The notes under the pieces are model-generated. The model did no database searches and was not told where the DNA came from. It saw only the letters and a list, made by a program, of their open reading frames with translations. Positions 54,541-62,934 of a stretch of DNA of 64,000 nucleotides are shown in pieces. Where the stretch lies: positions 1-64,000 of the forward strand of contig NZ_QKKX01000038.1 in NCBI RefSeq assembly GCF_003434305.1. The letters are read 5' to 3'. Origin of the DNA: Micromonospora sp. MW-13 (GTDB lineage: Bacteria > Actinomycetota > Actinomycetes > Mycobacteriales > Micromonosporaceae). The stretch's first letter is position 1; each line of letters begins with the position of its first letter. The position numbers and the translations under genes are program-made.

Positions 54541-55347
54541 GTGGAGGAAGCGACCACCGACCTGATTCGCACCCAGCTTCGCCGGCTGCGGATGAACGCC
54601 GGCCTGAGCCAGGAGGAGTTCGGCCGACTGGTGCACTACTCGGCGTCGCTGGTGTCCGCCGTGGAGACCGGCACCCGCCCGCTCGACCGGGTGTTCCTCG
54701 CCCGCGCGGACGAGGCGCTCAAGTCCGGCGACCTGCTCGTGGCGCTGCTCCGGATCGCCGAGCGGGACCGGGAGCCCTCGTGGTTCAAGCCGTGGCTGGA
54801 GGCCGAACGCGCCGCCAGGCAGCTCCGGTACTTCAACCCAGCTCTGATTCCCGGCCTGTTCCAGACGGAGAACTACGCCCGCGCCGTGCTGCGCTTCAAC
54901 GACACCTTCTCCGAGGCCGAGGTCGAGCGGAAGTTGGCCGCGCGGCTGGCCCGGCAGGACGTCCTGACCCGGGAGGACCCGCCGCAGCTCGTCGTGGTCC
55001 TGGACGAGTCGGTGCTGAGCCGGACGGCCGAGGGGCTGAGCGGGATCATGGTGGAGCAGATCGGCCGGCTGATCGAGCTGGCCGAGCTGCCGCACGTCCA
55101 CATCCACCTTGTCCCCAGGACCACCGGCCTGCACATCGGGTCGTCGGGCCCGTTCGCGCTGGCCCGCTCCGCCGACGGCGGGTGGGTCGGGCACCTGGAG
55201 CACCAGCTCGGCGGGGCCGTGGTCGACGACGAGGACGGGGTGGCTGCCCTCCTGGCGAGGTGGGAGAATGTCCGGACCGAGGCGCTGCCCCGCCGGCAGT
55301 CCATCGACCTGATGAAGGAAGTGCAGGCTCACCATGAACCTCAGTGA
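54541..55347 (+). CDS. XRE-family regulator with DUF5753 domain
   Basis: 268 residues. The N-terminal HTH (LRRLRMNAGLSQEEFGRLVHYSASLVSAVETG, residues 14-45) is followed by the DUF5753 domain, with FNPALIPGLFQTENYARAVL near residue 98 and PHVHIHLVPRTTGLHIGSSGPF near residue 185. Streptomyces carry many such regulators paired with a DUF397 protein, a system linked to development and antibiotic production. GTG start after GGAGGAACT. It overlaps the DUF397 gene by 14 bases. Confidence 0.9.
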   Translation: MEEATTDLIRTQLRRLRMNAGLSQEEFGRLVHYSASLVSAVETGTRPLDRVFLARADEALKSGDLLVALLRIAERDREPSWFKPWLEAERAARQLRYFNPALIPGLFQTENYARAVLRFNDTFSEAEVERKLAARLARQDVLTREDPPQLVVVLDESVLSRTAEGLSGIMVEQIGRLIELAELPHVHIHLVPRTTGLHIGSSGPFALARSADGGWVGHLEHQLGGAVVDDEDGVAALLARWENVRTEALPRRQSIDLMKEVQAHHEPQ

Positions 55348-55522
55348 CGCCACGTGGCGCAAGTCCACCCGCAGCGGGTCGAGCGGCGGCGAATGCGTCG
55401 AGGTCGCCGACAACCTGCCCGGCGTCGTCGCCATCCGCGACAGCAAGGACCCGGCAGGCCCGGCGCTCACCTTCGACCCGGCCGCCTGGACGGCGTTCCT
55501 CGGCCTCGCCAAGCGCGCCTGA
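55334..55522 (+). CDS. DUF397 small protein
   Basis: 62 residues with the complete family pattern: ATWRKSTRSGSSGGECVEVA, VAIRDSKDPAGPALTF and AWTAFLGLAK. It begins inside the XRE gene (14-base overlap), so translation is coupled. DUF397 proteins act as partners, probably antagonists, of the neighbouring XRE/DUF5753 regulator. Confidence 0.9.
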   Translation: MNLSDATWRKSTRSGSSGGECVEVADNLPGVVAIRDSKDPAGPALTFDPAAWTAFLGLAKRA

Positions 55523-55625
55523 CCGACACCGACCCGAAGACCCTCGCGCCGAAGGTCTTCGTCGTCTTTCCGTACGGCGGCCTGGATCCTGTTCAACGAC
55601 CCCAGTCCCGCTTGCCCTCTGCACG

Positions 55626-55726
55626 ACCCTCGAACCGTCAAGCGAGTAGCCGCCCAGGAGACGATCTTGCACAGCAAAGTGAAGGAAAACCCGACTGTTG
55701 ATCTTTAGAGCCCCAGGTCAGCAAGT
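55626..55726 (+). promoter_or_regulatory. CRISPR leader
   Basis: The 100 bases before the first repeat are clearly AT-richer than the surroundings (for example AAAGTGAAGGAAAAC and TTGATCTTTAGAG) and end CAGGTCAGCAAGT at the repeat. The opposite end of the array carries the degenerate repeats, which places the leader here and transcription rightward. Confidence 0.6.
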
Positions 55727-56242
55727 CTGCTCCCCGCGCACGCGGGGGTGATCCGGTGTGCGCGGAAAAGTGGCTAGAGGAAAGGGGCTGCTCCCCGCGC
55801 ACGCGGGGGTGATCCGGTCGTCCTGGCGTCCCTGGTCGGCGTCTTCGTCTGCTCCCCGCGCACGCGGGGGTGATCCAGACACGCATGTGGACCGACAATG
55901 GCGAGCCGACTGCTCCCCGCGCACGCGGGGGTGATCCCACCGGGCACGCAAGGACACCCGCGTTGTACCGCTGCTCCCCGCGCACGCGGGGGTGATCCGG
56001 CCGGGCATCGGCATGAGGTGCGGTACCGCTGCTGCTCCCCGCGCACGCGGGGGTGATCCCAGCGCGCTGGTGGGTACGCGCAGGGCGCGGGCCTGCTCCC
56101 CGCGCACGCGGGGATGATCCGCACACCCGGGACACCTCACGCAAGGAGTGTCCCTGCTCCCCGCGCACGCGGGGGTGATCCTCAAGGCAGGCATGACGCC
56201 GCCGAGCGATGGCGGCTGCTCCCCGCGTCGGGAAAGAAGAAG
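55727..56242 (+). CRISPR. CRISPR array, type I-E-like repeat, 8 spacers, no cas genes in view
   Basis: Eight 28-base repeats start at 55727, 55788, 55849, 55910, 55971, 56032, 56093 and 56154, each beginning CTGCTCCCCGCGCACGCG and ending GGGGGTGATCC. Seven spacers are 33 bases and the last is 34. The seventh repeat has one change (GGGGATGATCC). A terminal copy at 56216 keeps only the first 12 bases. The CCCCGCG-CAC-CGCGGGG hairpin and the 61-base period are those of actinobacterial type I-E arrays. All eight spacers differ. No cas gene lies on either side, so any interference must come from machinery elsewhere, or the array is idle. Confidence 0.97.
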
Positions 56243-56253
56243 CTGGAACGGCC

Positions 56254-56406
56254 ATGGTCGCCACAGCAGATTTCGGTATGGCAACGAAGACGGCACCCGA
56301 TGTGTTTGCGGCGGCCTCGCGACCGGACTTCCTCACTGTGGCTGAAAGCCTGGCCGTGGCCGCCGACGATGCCGGAAAGGAGAGCACTCACTCCTTCCAC
56401 TCCTAA
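56254..56406 (+). CDS. Possible 50-residue peptide next to the CRISPR array
   Basis: Frame from ATG 56254 to TAA 56406 encoding MVATADFGMATKTAPDVFAA and a Ser/His-rich end. Third-position GC is lower than in neighbouring genes and the ribosome site (GGAACGGCC) is poor. It lies between the degenerate last repeat and the rifamycin-associated element. I do not recognise it; chance frame or relic is equally likely. Confidence 0.25.
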   Translation: MVATADFGMATKTAPDVFAAASRPDFLTVAESLAVAADDAGKESTHSFHS

Positions 56407-56421
56407 CGTATAGCGCACCGG

Positions 56422-56440
56422 GGGGCTTGCGGCAAGACCC
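56422..56440 (+). promoter_or_regulatory. Rifamycin-associated element (RAE)
   Basis: GGGGCTTGCGGCAAGACCC differs at one position from the RAE sequence as I remember it (GGGGCTTGCGGCAAGGCCC), a 19-base inverted repeat found upstream of rifamycin-inactivation and helR genes in actinomycetes. Possible -35 TTGCGG lies inside it and CAGAAT follows 19 bases later. It sits 58 bases before a glycosyltransferase stub and 330 bases before helR. Confidence 0.85.
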
Positions 56441-56498
56441 GGGGCGTGCCGCAGAATCGCTGGCCGAGGCCAGGAACTGGGGAAATGGGAGCCGCGAA

Positions 56499-56684
56499 AT
56501 GCGAGTGTTGTTGTCGACGTATGACTCGCGCGGGTGGGTCGAACCGCTGGCGGGCCTCGCGGTGCGGTTGCGGGCAGCCGGCGCGGAGGTGCTGGTGTGC
56601 GCGCCGCCCGGCGGGGAGTTCACGAAACGGCTGGCCGGCGTCGGCGTGGCGGTCGGCCGAGAAAGGCCGCCGGTGACCGCGTGA
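56499..56684 (+). pseudogene. GT1 glycosyltransferase stub (possible rifamycin glycosyltransferase remnant)
   Basis: 61 codons reading MRVLLSTYDSRGWVEPLAGL, VRLRAAGAEVLVCAPPGGEF and RLAGVGVAVG, the N-terminal Rossmann strand set of GT1 natural-product glycosyltransferases, including the rifampin glycosyltransferase Rgt. The protein then stops; a full enzyme is about 400 residues. Its place directly behind an RAE supports an rgt origin, but other GT1 enzymes share this N-terminus. Confidence 0.7.
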
Positions 56685-56770
56685 ACCACGCGGAACCGTC
56701 GAGCCGGGACCCGGAACAAAAGAATCGGCGCGCAATGGGTTGCGAGCGACCCCAGATCGGAGCGGATGAC

Positions 56771-58924
56771 GTGAACTCCCCGACTACCAGCGTGTTCGAC
56801 ATTCCTGACCGCCTCTCCCCCAAGGCCGACCCGACGCTGATCGCGCGCGACGAGCACCATTTCGCGGCCATCGCGGAGAGCCTCGAACGGTTGTCCGCCG
56901 ACCTGTCCGACCGCCTCGACGCCGCGCGCAGGGCACCCGGCGGCAAAGGCCGGCAGGCGGTGGACCGGGACACGGAGGTCCGCCGGCTGACGGCTCGCCT
57001 CCGCACGCTGGGTCGCTTCGGGGTGGACCTGTGCCTCGGTCGCATGGTCAGCGCGGACAACCCCGAGCCCGTGTACGTCGGGCGACGTGGCCTCACCGAC
57101 AGCGCGGGTCGTCGGTTGTTGCTCGACTGGCGCTCTCCTGCGGCTGAGCCGTTCTTCGGAGCGACCCATGCCAATCCGATGGGTCTGGCGAGTCGCCGCA
57201 GGTATCGCTGGACCCTCGGGCGGATCAGCGACTACTGGGATGAGGTGTTCGCCTCGGACGGGCTTGAGGGGCACGCCGCGCTCGACGACCAGTCCGCCTT
57301 CATCGCCAGCCTGGGCGGCAGCCGGTCGGCCCGGATGCGGGACGTGCTAGGCACGATCCAGGCCGACCAGGATGCCATCATCCGCGCGGGATCCCGCGGC
57401 GCTCTCGTCGTGGACGGTGGCCCGGGTACGGGGAAGACCGTCGTCGCCCTGCACCGCACCGCCTACCTCCTCTACTCCGATCCTCGCCTCGGTCAACGCC
57501 AGGGCGGCGTGCTGTTCGTCGGTCCGCACCAGCCCTACCTGGCCTACGTCGCCGACGTCCTGCCCAGCCTCGGAGAGGAGGAGGTGCAGACCTGCACCCT
57601 GCGGGACCTCGTCGCCGAGGGAGCTGCGGCAACCGTCGAGACCGACCCGACCGTGGCCCTCCTGAAGTCGTCCGCGGGCCTGGTGGAGGCGATCGAGGCG
57701 GCCGTCAGGTTCTACGAGGAGCCGCCGGCCGAACCGATGACGGTCACGACCGACGCGTCCGACATCGGGCTGAGCGCCGACGACTGGGCCGAGGCGTTCG
57801 GGGCGCCGGGGCCCGGTGCCCCGCACAACGAGGCGCGCGACGAGGTCTGGGAGGAACTGCTCACGATCCTGACGGACAAGTACGACGGCGACGAGCCGGA
57901 TGACCTGGTCCGCAGGTCGCTGCTGCGGAACAGGGAGCTGCGCACGGCCTTCAACCGCGCCTGGCCGCTGCTCGACCCGGCCGACCTTGTCGGGGACCTG
58001 TGGTCGGTGCCCGCCTACCTGCGCAGGTGCGCTCCCTGGCTCAGCCCCGACGAGGTCCGCAAGCTACAGCGCGGCGACGCCCGGGCATGGACGGTGTCCG
58101 ACCTGCCGCTCCTGGACGCGGCACGGCGGCGGCTCGGCGATCCGGAGGCGTCAGGGCGTAAGCGTCGACATGATGCCGCCATCGCCACCGAACGCGCGCG
58201 GATGGCCACGGTCGTCGACGAGCTGATCGAGGCCCACGCCTATGACGACGGTGAAGGTGTGCTGTCGAGCCTGCGCCAACTGGATCTCCAGGATGCCCTG
58301 GTCGACGAGGCCGCGCTGCCCGGCACCGATCCGGACCTGCTCGCCGGCCCGTTCGCGCACATCGTCGTGGACGAGGCTCAGGAACTGACCGACGCCGAGT
58401 GGCAGATGCTGCTGCTCCGCTGCCCGTCCCGGAGCTTCACCATCGTCGGGGACCGCGCCCAGGCCAGGCACGGGTTCACGGAGTCGTGGCAGGAACGGCT
58501 CGAACGGATCGGGCTCGCCCGGATCAACCTGGCCTCCCTGAGCGTCAACTACCGGACGCCGGAGGAGGTCATGGCGGAAGCCGAGCCGGTGATCCGGGCC
58601 GCGCTGCCGGACGCCAACGTGCCGACCTCCATCCGCAGCGGCGGCGTCCCCGTCATACACGGATCGGTCGCGGATCTGGGGTCGGTCCTGGACGCCTGGC
58701 TCGCCGCGCATGCCGACGGGATCGCCTGCGTCATCGGCGCTCCCACGTTCCGGGCGACGTCCCGGGTCCGGTCGCTGACCCCGGAACTGTCGAAGGGGCT
58801 CGAATTCGACCTGGTCGTCCTCGTCGACCCCGCGACGTTCGGCGACGGCATCGAAGGAGCGGTCGACCGCTATGTCGCGATGACCCGGGCGACCCAGCAG
58901 CTCGTCGTCCTCACGAGCTGCTGA
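56771..58924 (+). CDS. helR: RNA polymerase recycling motor ATPase, HelR type
   Basis: 717-residue superfamily 1 helicase-like ATPase related to HelD. Walker A GGPGTGKTV lies near 216-224, the DEAQ box in IVVDEAQELTDAEWQ near 533, GDRAQARHGF and the terminal VAMTRATQQLVVLTS motif. The N-terminal coiled segment (RDEHHFAAIAESLERLSADLSDRLDAARRAPGG would be read across residues 20-52) and VDWRSPAAEPFF-like block LLLDWRSPAAEPFFGATHANPMG are diagnostic of HelR. In Streptomyces HelR displaces rifamycins from RNA polymerase and is induced through an RAE; here an RAE lies 330 bases upstream. GTG follows GGAGCGGATGAC. Confidence 0.88.
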   Translation: MNSPTTSVFDIPDRLSPKADPTLIARDEHHFAAIAESLERLSADLSDRLDAARRAPGGKGRQAVDRDTEVRRLTARLRTLGRFGVDLCLGRMVSADNPEPVYVGRRGLTDSAGRRLLLDWRSPAAEPFFGATHANPMGLASRRRYRWTLGRISDYWDEVFASDGLEGHAALDDQSAFIASLGGSRSARMRDVLGTIQADQDAIIRAGSRGALVVDGGPGTGKTVVALHRTAYLLYSDPRLGQRQGGVLFVGPHQPYLAYVADVLPSLGEEEVQTCTLRDLVAEGAAATVETDPTVALLKSSAGLVEAIEAAVRFYEEPPAEPMTVTTDASDIGLSADDWAEAFGAPGPGAPHNEARDEVWEELLTILTDKYDGDEPDDLVRRSLLRNRELRTAFNRAWPLLDPADLVGDLWSVPAYLRRCAPWLSPDEVRKLQRGDARAWTVSDLPLLDAARRRLGDPEASGRKRRHDAAIATERARMATVVDELIEAHAYDDGEGVLSSLRQLDLQDALVDEAALPGTDPDLLAGPFAHIVVDEAQELTDAEWQMLLLRCPSRSFTIVGDRAQARHGFTESWQERLERIGLARINLASLSVNYRTPEEVMAEAEPVIRAALPDANVPTSIRSGGVPVIHGSVADLGSVLDAWLAAHADGIACVIGAPTFRATSRVRSLTPELSKGLEFDLVVLVDPATFGDGIEGAVDRYVAMTRATQQLVVLTSC

Positions 58925-59032
58925 CGCCGGGATGCCCGTACCGGGAGGGCGACCGGCGGACGCGTACGGCCGGTCGGCGACGACGGCCGCGTTCGGGGCA
59001 CGGCGATGGGCACGTGCCTGCCCGGCGAGCGT

Positions 59033-59063
59033 GGGGTTGCGGGGCAGGCCGCCCCGCAACCCC
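59033..59063. terminator. Bidirectional hairpin between helR and the MFS gene
   Basis: Perfect 13-base arms (GGGGTTGCGGGGC and complement) with a 5-base loop, midway between the two convergent stop codons. Confidence 0.8.
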
Positions 59064-59070
59064 GCGGCTC

Positions 59071-60348
59071 TCAGTGTGCGGGTTGGTGTTCCGGCGTCGA
59101 GTCGCTGAGCGGGTGGGCGATCTCGTCCCGATGCAGGCCGGCGGCGACGATGGCGACGGCTGCCAGCGCGAGGGGCGCAAGCCCAGCGACGGAGAACAGA
59201 ACGCCGGCCGACAGGTGCTCGGACAGGACACCGACGAGGGCGATCGACAGGGGCATGAAGGCGATGGAGATGAGGAAGTCCAGGCTCGCGATCCGGCCGA
59301 TCATGTCGAGGGGGACGCGTTGCTGGAGCAGCGTCCCCCAGATGACCATACCGACGCCGGTGAGTGCTCCGTTGACGAACAGGGCGGCACCGATGGCCCA
59401 GAGCGAGCCCGTGACGGCCAGTGCGAGGATCGGAAGGCAGCCGAGTGCCCAACTTCCGATCATCGTGGTGAGGTAGCGGCGTGGCATGGTGATCGAGCCG
59501 GCGACGAGGGAGCCCACGAGGCCACCGACGCCCAGCGCGGCGACGAGGAGTCCGTAGGCGGAAGCGCCGTCGGCGTGCTGATTGCGGAGGGTGGCCGGGA
59601 GAATCACCTGGACAGGTCCGCTGACGACGAGTCCCATGACAGACGCGAAGGCGACGCTGGCGAGGATCCACGGGGTGCGGACGGCGTAGCGGAACCCGCT
59701 GACGAAGTCGTGGAGAGGATGTGCGCGTTCCGCGCCGCGGGTGACGGCGTCGGTGGGGAGGGCGAGCGAGCACAGCAGGGCGAGGCCGCACGCGGCGGCG
59801 ATGAGGGCGGCACCGGCGCCGGGGACGACGGCGCCGATGACGGCGCCGACGGCAGCGGGGGCCAGTGCCTGCTGGACGGTGGGCCGGGTGGCGCCCTCCA
59901 GTCCGTTGACGGCCATCAGGTCCCCGGTAGGCACGACGTGGGGCACCAGGGCGGTGTAGGCGGGGAAGAGGAAGGCGGCCGTCGCGCCCATGACGAAGGC
60001 GGAGACGCTGAGCTGCCACAGGTGGACGTTCCCGGTGAACGAGAGGATCGCGATCACGAGGGCTGTCGCCAGGTTGAGGGTCAGCACGCCGACCAGGATC
60101 AGCTTCTTGGGCATGCGGTCCGCGACGACACCGCCGACGAGGGACATGGCGAGGAGCCCGATGCCGGTCCAGGTCACCACCGAGGACAGTGCGGACGCGG
60201 TGGCGTCGAGAGCCAGTGCTTCCAGGACGAGGTAGATGCTCCAGGCCCCGCTGGCGAACAGTTCGAGCACCATGGCCGCGAACAGGAGCCGGTAGTTGCG
60301 GTGTCGCAGCGGGGCGAGGACGGAGACGCGAGGACGCGTGGTGGTCAT
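59071..60348 (-). CDS. MFS transporter, probable drug efflux
   Basis: 425 residues with about twelve membrane segments. The family's early motif [22 protein letters not shown] and the loop [11 protein letters not shown] after segment two are present. It resembles the MFS_3/DHA3-like exporters typical of macrolide and other antibiotic efflux. The ATG overlaps the ABC-F stop by four bases, so the two products are made together, a pairing that points to antibiotic resistance. Substrate unknown. Confidence 0.85.
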   Translation of the reverse strand: MTTTRPRVSVLAPLRHRNYRLLFAAMVLELFASGAWSIYLVLEALALDATASALSSVVTWTGIGLLAMSLVGGVVADRMPKKLILVGVLTLNLATALVIAILSFTGNVHLWQLSVSAFVMGATAAFLFPAYTALVPHVVPTGDLMAVNGLEGATRPTVQQALAPAAVGAVIGAVVPGAGAALIAAACGLALLCSLALPTDAVTRGAERAHPLHDFVSGFRYAVRTPWILASVAFASVMGLVVSGPVQVILPATLRNQHADGASAYGLLVAALGVGGLVGSLVAGSITMPRRYLTTMIGSWALGCLPILALAVTGSLWAIGAALFVNGALTGVGMVIWGTLLQQRVPLDMIGRIASLDFLISIAFMPLSIALVGVLSEHLSAGVLFSVAGLAPLALAAVAIVAAGLHRDEIAHPLSDSTPEHQPAH

Positions 60349-62045
60349 GACAGGTCCTTGCCGTCGGCGGAGAGCGGCAGGGTGGGCCATGCCGCGAGGT
60401 CGGTGAGCAGCTGACGGTCGTGGGTGGCGACGACGACCGCCGCTGGCGTCCTGAGCAGGGCGACGGTCAGCTCGTCGACCAGGGGCGCCGACAGGTGGTT
60501 GGTGGGTTCGTCGAGGATCAGCAGGTCAGGCAGCTCGGCCAGCCGCAGCGCGAGGGCCAGCCTGCGTTGCTGCCCCTGGGACATTCGCCCGACGGGGGTA
60601 CGAAGGGCCTCCCCGTCGAGCAGGTTGGTCGCGGTCAGGGGCAGGACGTCCCGGTCGCCGAGCTGTCCCGCGGACCGGAGCCGGCCGACGTGCTGGTCGT
60701 ACAACTCGTGGGCGAGCACGGTCGCCGGCCAGTCCGGGACTTCCTGCCCGAGGTGGGCCACGCGTGCCCGGGAGAGGTGCCGGACCTCCCCCGTCGACGG
60801 TTCGAGGTCTTCCGCCAGTACCGCGAGCAGTGTCGACTTGCCCGCCCCGTTCGGGCCGGTCACCAGCAGGCGGTCCCCGCCGTCGAGGGTGCACGTGACG
60901 GGTCGGTGGAGACGCCCGGTCACGGTGACGTCATGGCAGCGCAGGATGGGCAGTCCGGGACGGGTGCCGACGTCGGGCCAGCGCAGTGGCAGTGGCGGCT
61001 CCGGCACGGTTATCCGGTGCGCGTCGAGCGCCTCCTGCCGGCGGCGGAGCGCCTGGACGAGACCAGGGGCGCGGGACTGGCGCTGGTGTTTGCCGTGTCC
61101 CTTCTCCGGGCGCCAACCAGTGCTGAGTCGGCCCTGTGCCTCGTGCACCGCGCCGGCCAGCCGCTGTTGTTCGGCCTGTTGCGCCTCGTAGTCCCGGACC
61201 CAGCGCCCGCGGTCACGCAGACGCCCGTCCTGCCAGCCGGCGTACCCGCCGGCGAACAGGCGCGGTCGTCCGTCCGCACTCGGGTCGAGGTCCAGGAACT
61301 CCGCGGCCACGTCCCTGAGCAGGGCACGGTCGTGGGTCACGAGCACCACCCCGCCCGGGTGCTCACGCAGCCGTGCGGTGAGGAACGCCAGGCCGTCGGC
61401 GTCGAGATGATTGGTCGGCTCGTCCAGCATCAGCAGGTCGTAGCGGGCCCCCAGGAGGCACGCCAGGCGGACCCGGTAGCGCTGACCGACCGACAACGTC
61501 GACAGCGCACGCCCCCGGTCGGTACAGGCATCGAGTCCGGCCAACGCCATGTCGACCCGGCGCTCGGCGTCCCAGGCGTCCAGCCGGGTCGCCGCGTCGA
61601 GCGCGGTGGAGTACGCGGTGTCCGCGCCCGCCCTGCCCTCGGTCATCGCGGTCGCGGCGTCGTCGAGCGCCCGCAGGGCGCGCTGGGACTCCTGTGTCGC
61701 ACCCGCGAGGAGGGTGCCCACCGTCTCGCCGCCGCGCGCTTCCAGGGCCTGCCGGGCAACGCCGATCGTGCCGATCCGTTCCACCGTGCCCTGGTCGGGC
61801 GAGAGTATGCCGGCCAGCACGTGGAGCAACGTCGTCTTGCCGCGGCCGTTCTCGCCGACGAAGGCCAGGCGGGCGGTGGCGGAGACGGTCACGCTGACAC
61901 CGGACAGCACCACCCGTCCGCCCAGCACGACGCGTACGCCGTCAGCCCGGACATGTGCCCGGTCCCCGGCCGGCAGCCGGCCGTTCCAGGTGAGGTCAGG
62001 CCCCGCAGTCAGGTTCTGCGATGACGCTTGTTCAAGATTTTTCAC
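60345..62045 (-). CDS. ABC-F family protein, probable ribosome-protection type
   Basis: 566 residues with two ATPase domains and no membrane segments. First Walker [10 protein letters not shown] at 64-72, signature LSVGQ at 184-188 (variant), Walker [13 protein letters not shown]; linker of charged helix ([20 protein letters not shown]) with HGKHQRQS; second Walker [10 protein letters not shown] at 397-405, signature MSQGQ, Walker [17 protein letters not shown] proteins of this length in actinomycetes often dislodge macrolides, lincosamides or similar drugs from the ribosome. GTG start. The operon partner is an MFS exporter. A 14-codon leader frame and a hairpin lie upstream. Confidence 0.87.
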   Translation of the reverse strand: MKNLEQASSQNLTAGPDLTWNGRLPAGDRAHVRADGVRVVLGGRVVLSGVSVTVSATARLAFVGENGRGKTTLLHVLAGILSPDQGTVERIGTIGVARQALEARGGETVGTLLAGATQESQRALRALDDAATAMTEGRAGADTAYSTALDAATRLDAWDAERRVDMALAGLDACTDRGRALSTLSVGQRYRVRLACLLGARYDLLMLDEPTNHLDADGLAFLTARLREHPGGVVLVTHDRALLRDVAAEFLDLDPSADGRPRLFAGGYAGWQDGRLRDRGRWVRDYEAQQAEQQRLAGAVHEAQGRLSTGWRPEKGHGKHQRQSRAPGLVQALRRRQEALDAHRITVPEPPLPLRWPDVGTRPGLPILRCHDVTVTGRLHRPVTCTLDGGDRLLVTGPNGAGKSTLLAVLAEDLEPSTGEVRHLSRARVAHLGQEVPDWPATVLAHELYDQHVGRLRSAGQLGDRDVLPLTATNLLDGEALRTPVGRMSQGQQRRLALALRLAELPDLLILDEPTNHLSAPLVDELTVALLRTPAAVVVATHDRQLLTDLAAWPTLPLSADGKDLS

Positions 62046-62070
62046 TCTGCGCTCTTCGGCTCGTCATGGA

Positions 62071-62098
62071 GCCGGGCAGCACAAGGAGACCGCCCGGC
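62071..62098 (-). promoter_or_regulatory. Hairpin in the ABC-F leader, possible attenuator
   Basis: GCCGGGC and its complement enclose a 14-base loop, 25 bases before the ABC-F start and downstream of a short leader frame. Placement suits ribosome-mediated attenuation, known for other ABC-F resistance genes; the structure is short and unproven. Confidence 0.3.
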
Positions 62099-62158
62099 GG
62101 GAACGCCAGGACGGCGGAGCAGAGCTACATCAGAGGAAGTCGGTCAACCCTGCCGCCG

Positions 62159-62203
62159 TCAGCGGAGGGACCAGGGCTTCATCATGCCGATACCTGAGTA
62201 CAT
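62159..62203 (-). CDS. Possible 14-residue leader peptide upstream of the ABC-F gene
   Basis: Minus-strand frame MYSGIGMMKPWSLR followed by TGA, ending 113 bases before the ABC-F GTG. Internal ATGs at 62185 and 62182 could give the shorter MMKPWSLR; AGG lies seven bases before the first of these. It is short enough to occur by chance. Confidence 0.3.
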   Translation of the reverse strand: MYSGIGMMKPWSLR

Positions 62204-62292
62204 GTCGAGAACCATATCCGACGAGCCGGGTGCTCAAAAGCCGCGAGCCAGGGTTCCATGATGCGGCCGGCTCGGGCTGGCCAGCCCGATGG

Positions 62293-62781
<489 letters not shown>

Positions 62782-62791
62782 CGCACGATGA

Positions 62792-62837
62792 GGGCCTGTT
62801 CCCCTCCACCTCGGGCGAGGTGGAGGCGAACAGGCCC
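62792..62837. terminator. Long hairpin downstream of the rtcB-like gene
   Basis: Arms of about 21-22 bases starting GGGCCTGTTC pair with a single mismatch around a loop of two or three bases. It is about 100 bases downstream of the rtcB stop and abuts the truncated end of the DHFR-like relic, so it may also mark the deletion junction. Confidence 0.75.
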
Positions 62838-62934
62838 GGGCAGGACTACCGCCAATGTCAGCGCTCCGGTGCGGCGGCCGTCCGCACGGTGGGGCTGTCC
62901 GGCCGACCCCGGCCGGGTCGCCGGTACGGCACGG

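Noticed and set aside
55638-56387. Minus-strand frames through the CRISPR array encoding repeated RITPACAGS and DHPRVRGEQ peptides
   Set aside because: These repeats are direct translations of the CRISPR repeat in different frames, not a repeat protein.
56534-56770. Fusion of the GT1 stub region to helR as one long protein
   Set aside because: The long frame is out of register with the stub's own reading frame, and HelR homologues begin near GTG 56771 with its own ribosome site.
58151-60019. 622-codon minus-strand frame across helR and the MFS gene
   Set aside because: Arg/His-rich shadow sequence spanning two genes and a terminator; both real genes have full domain sets.
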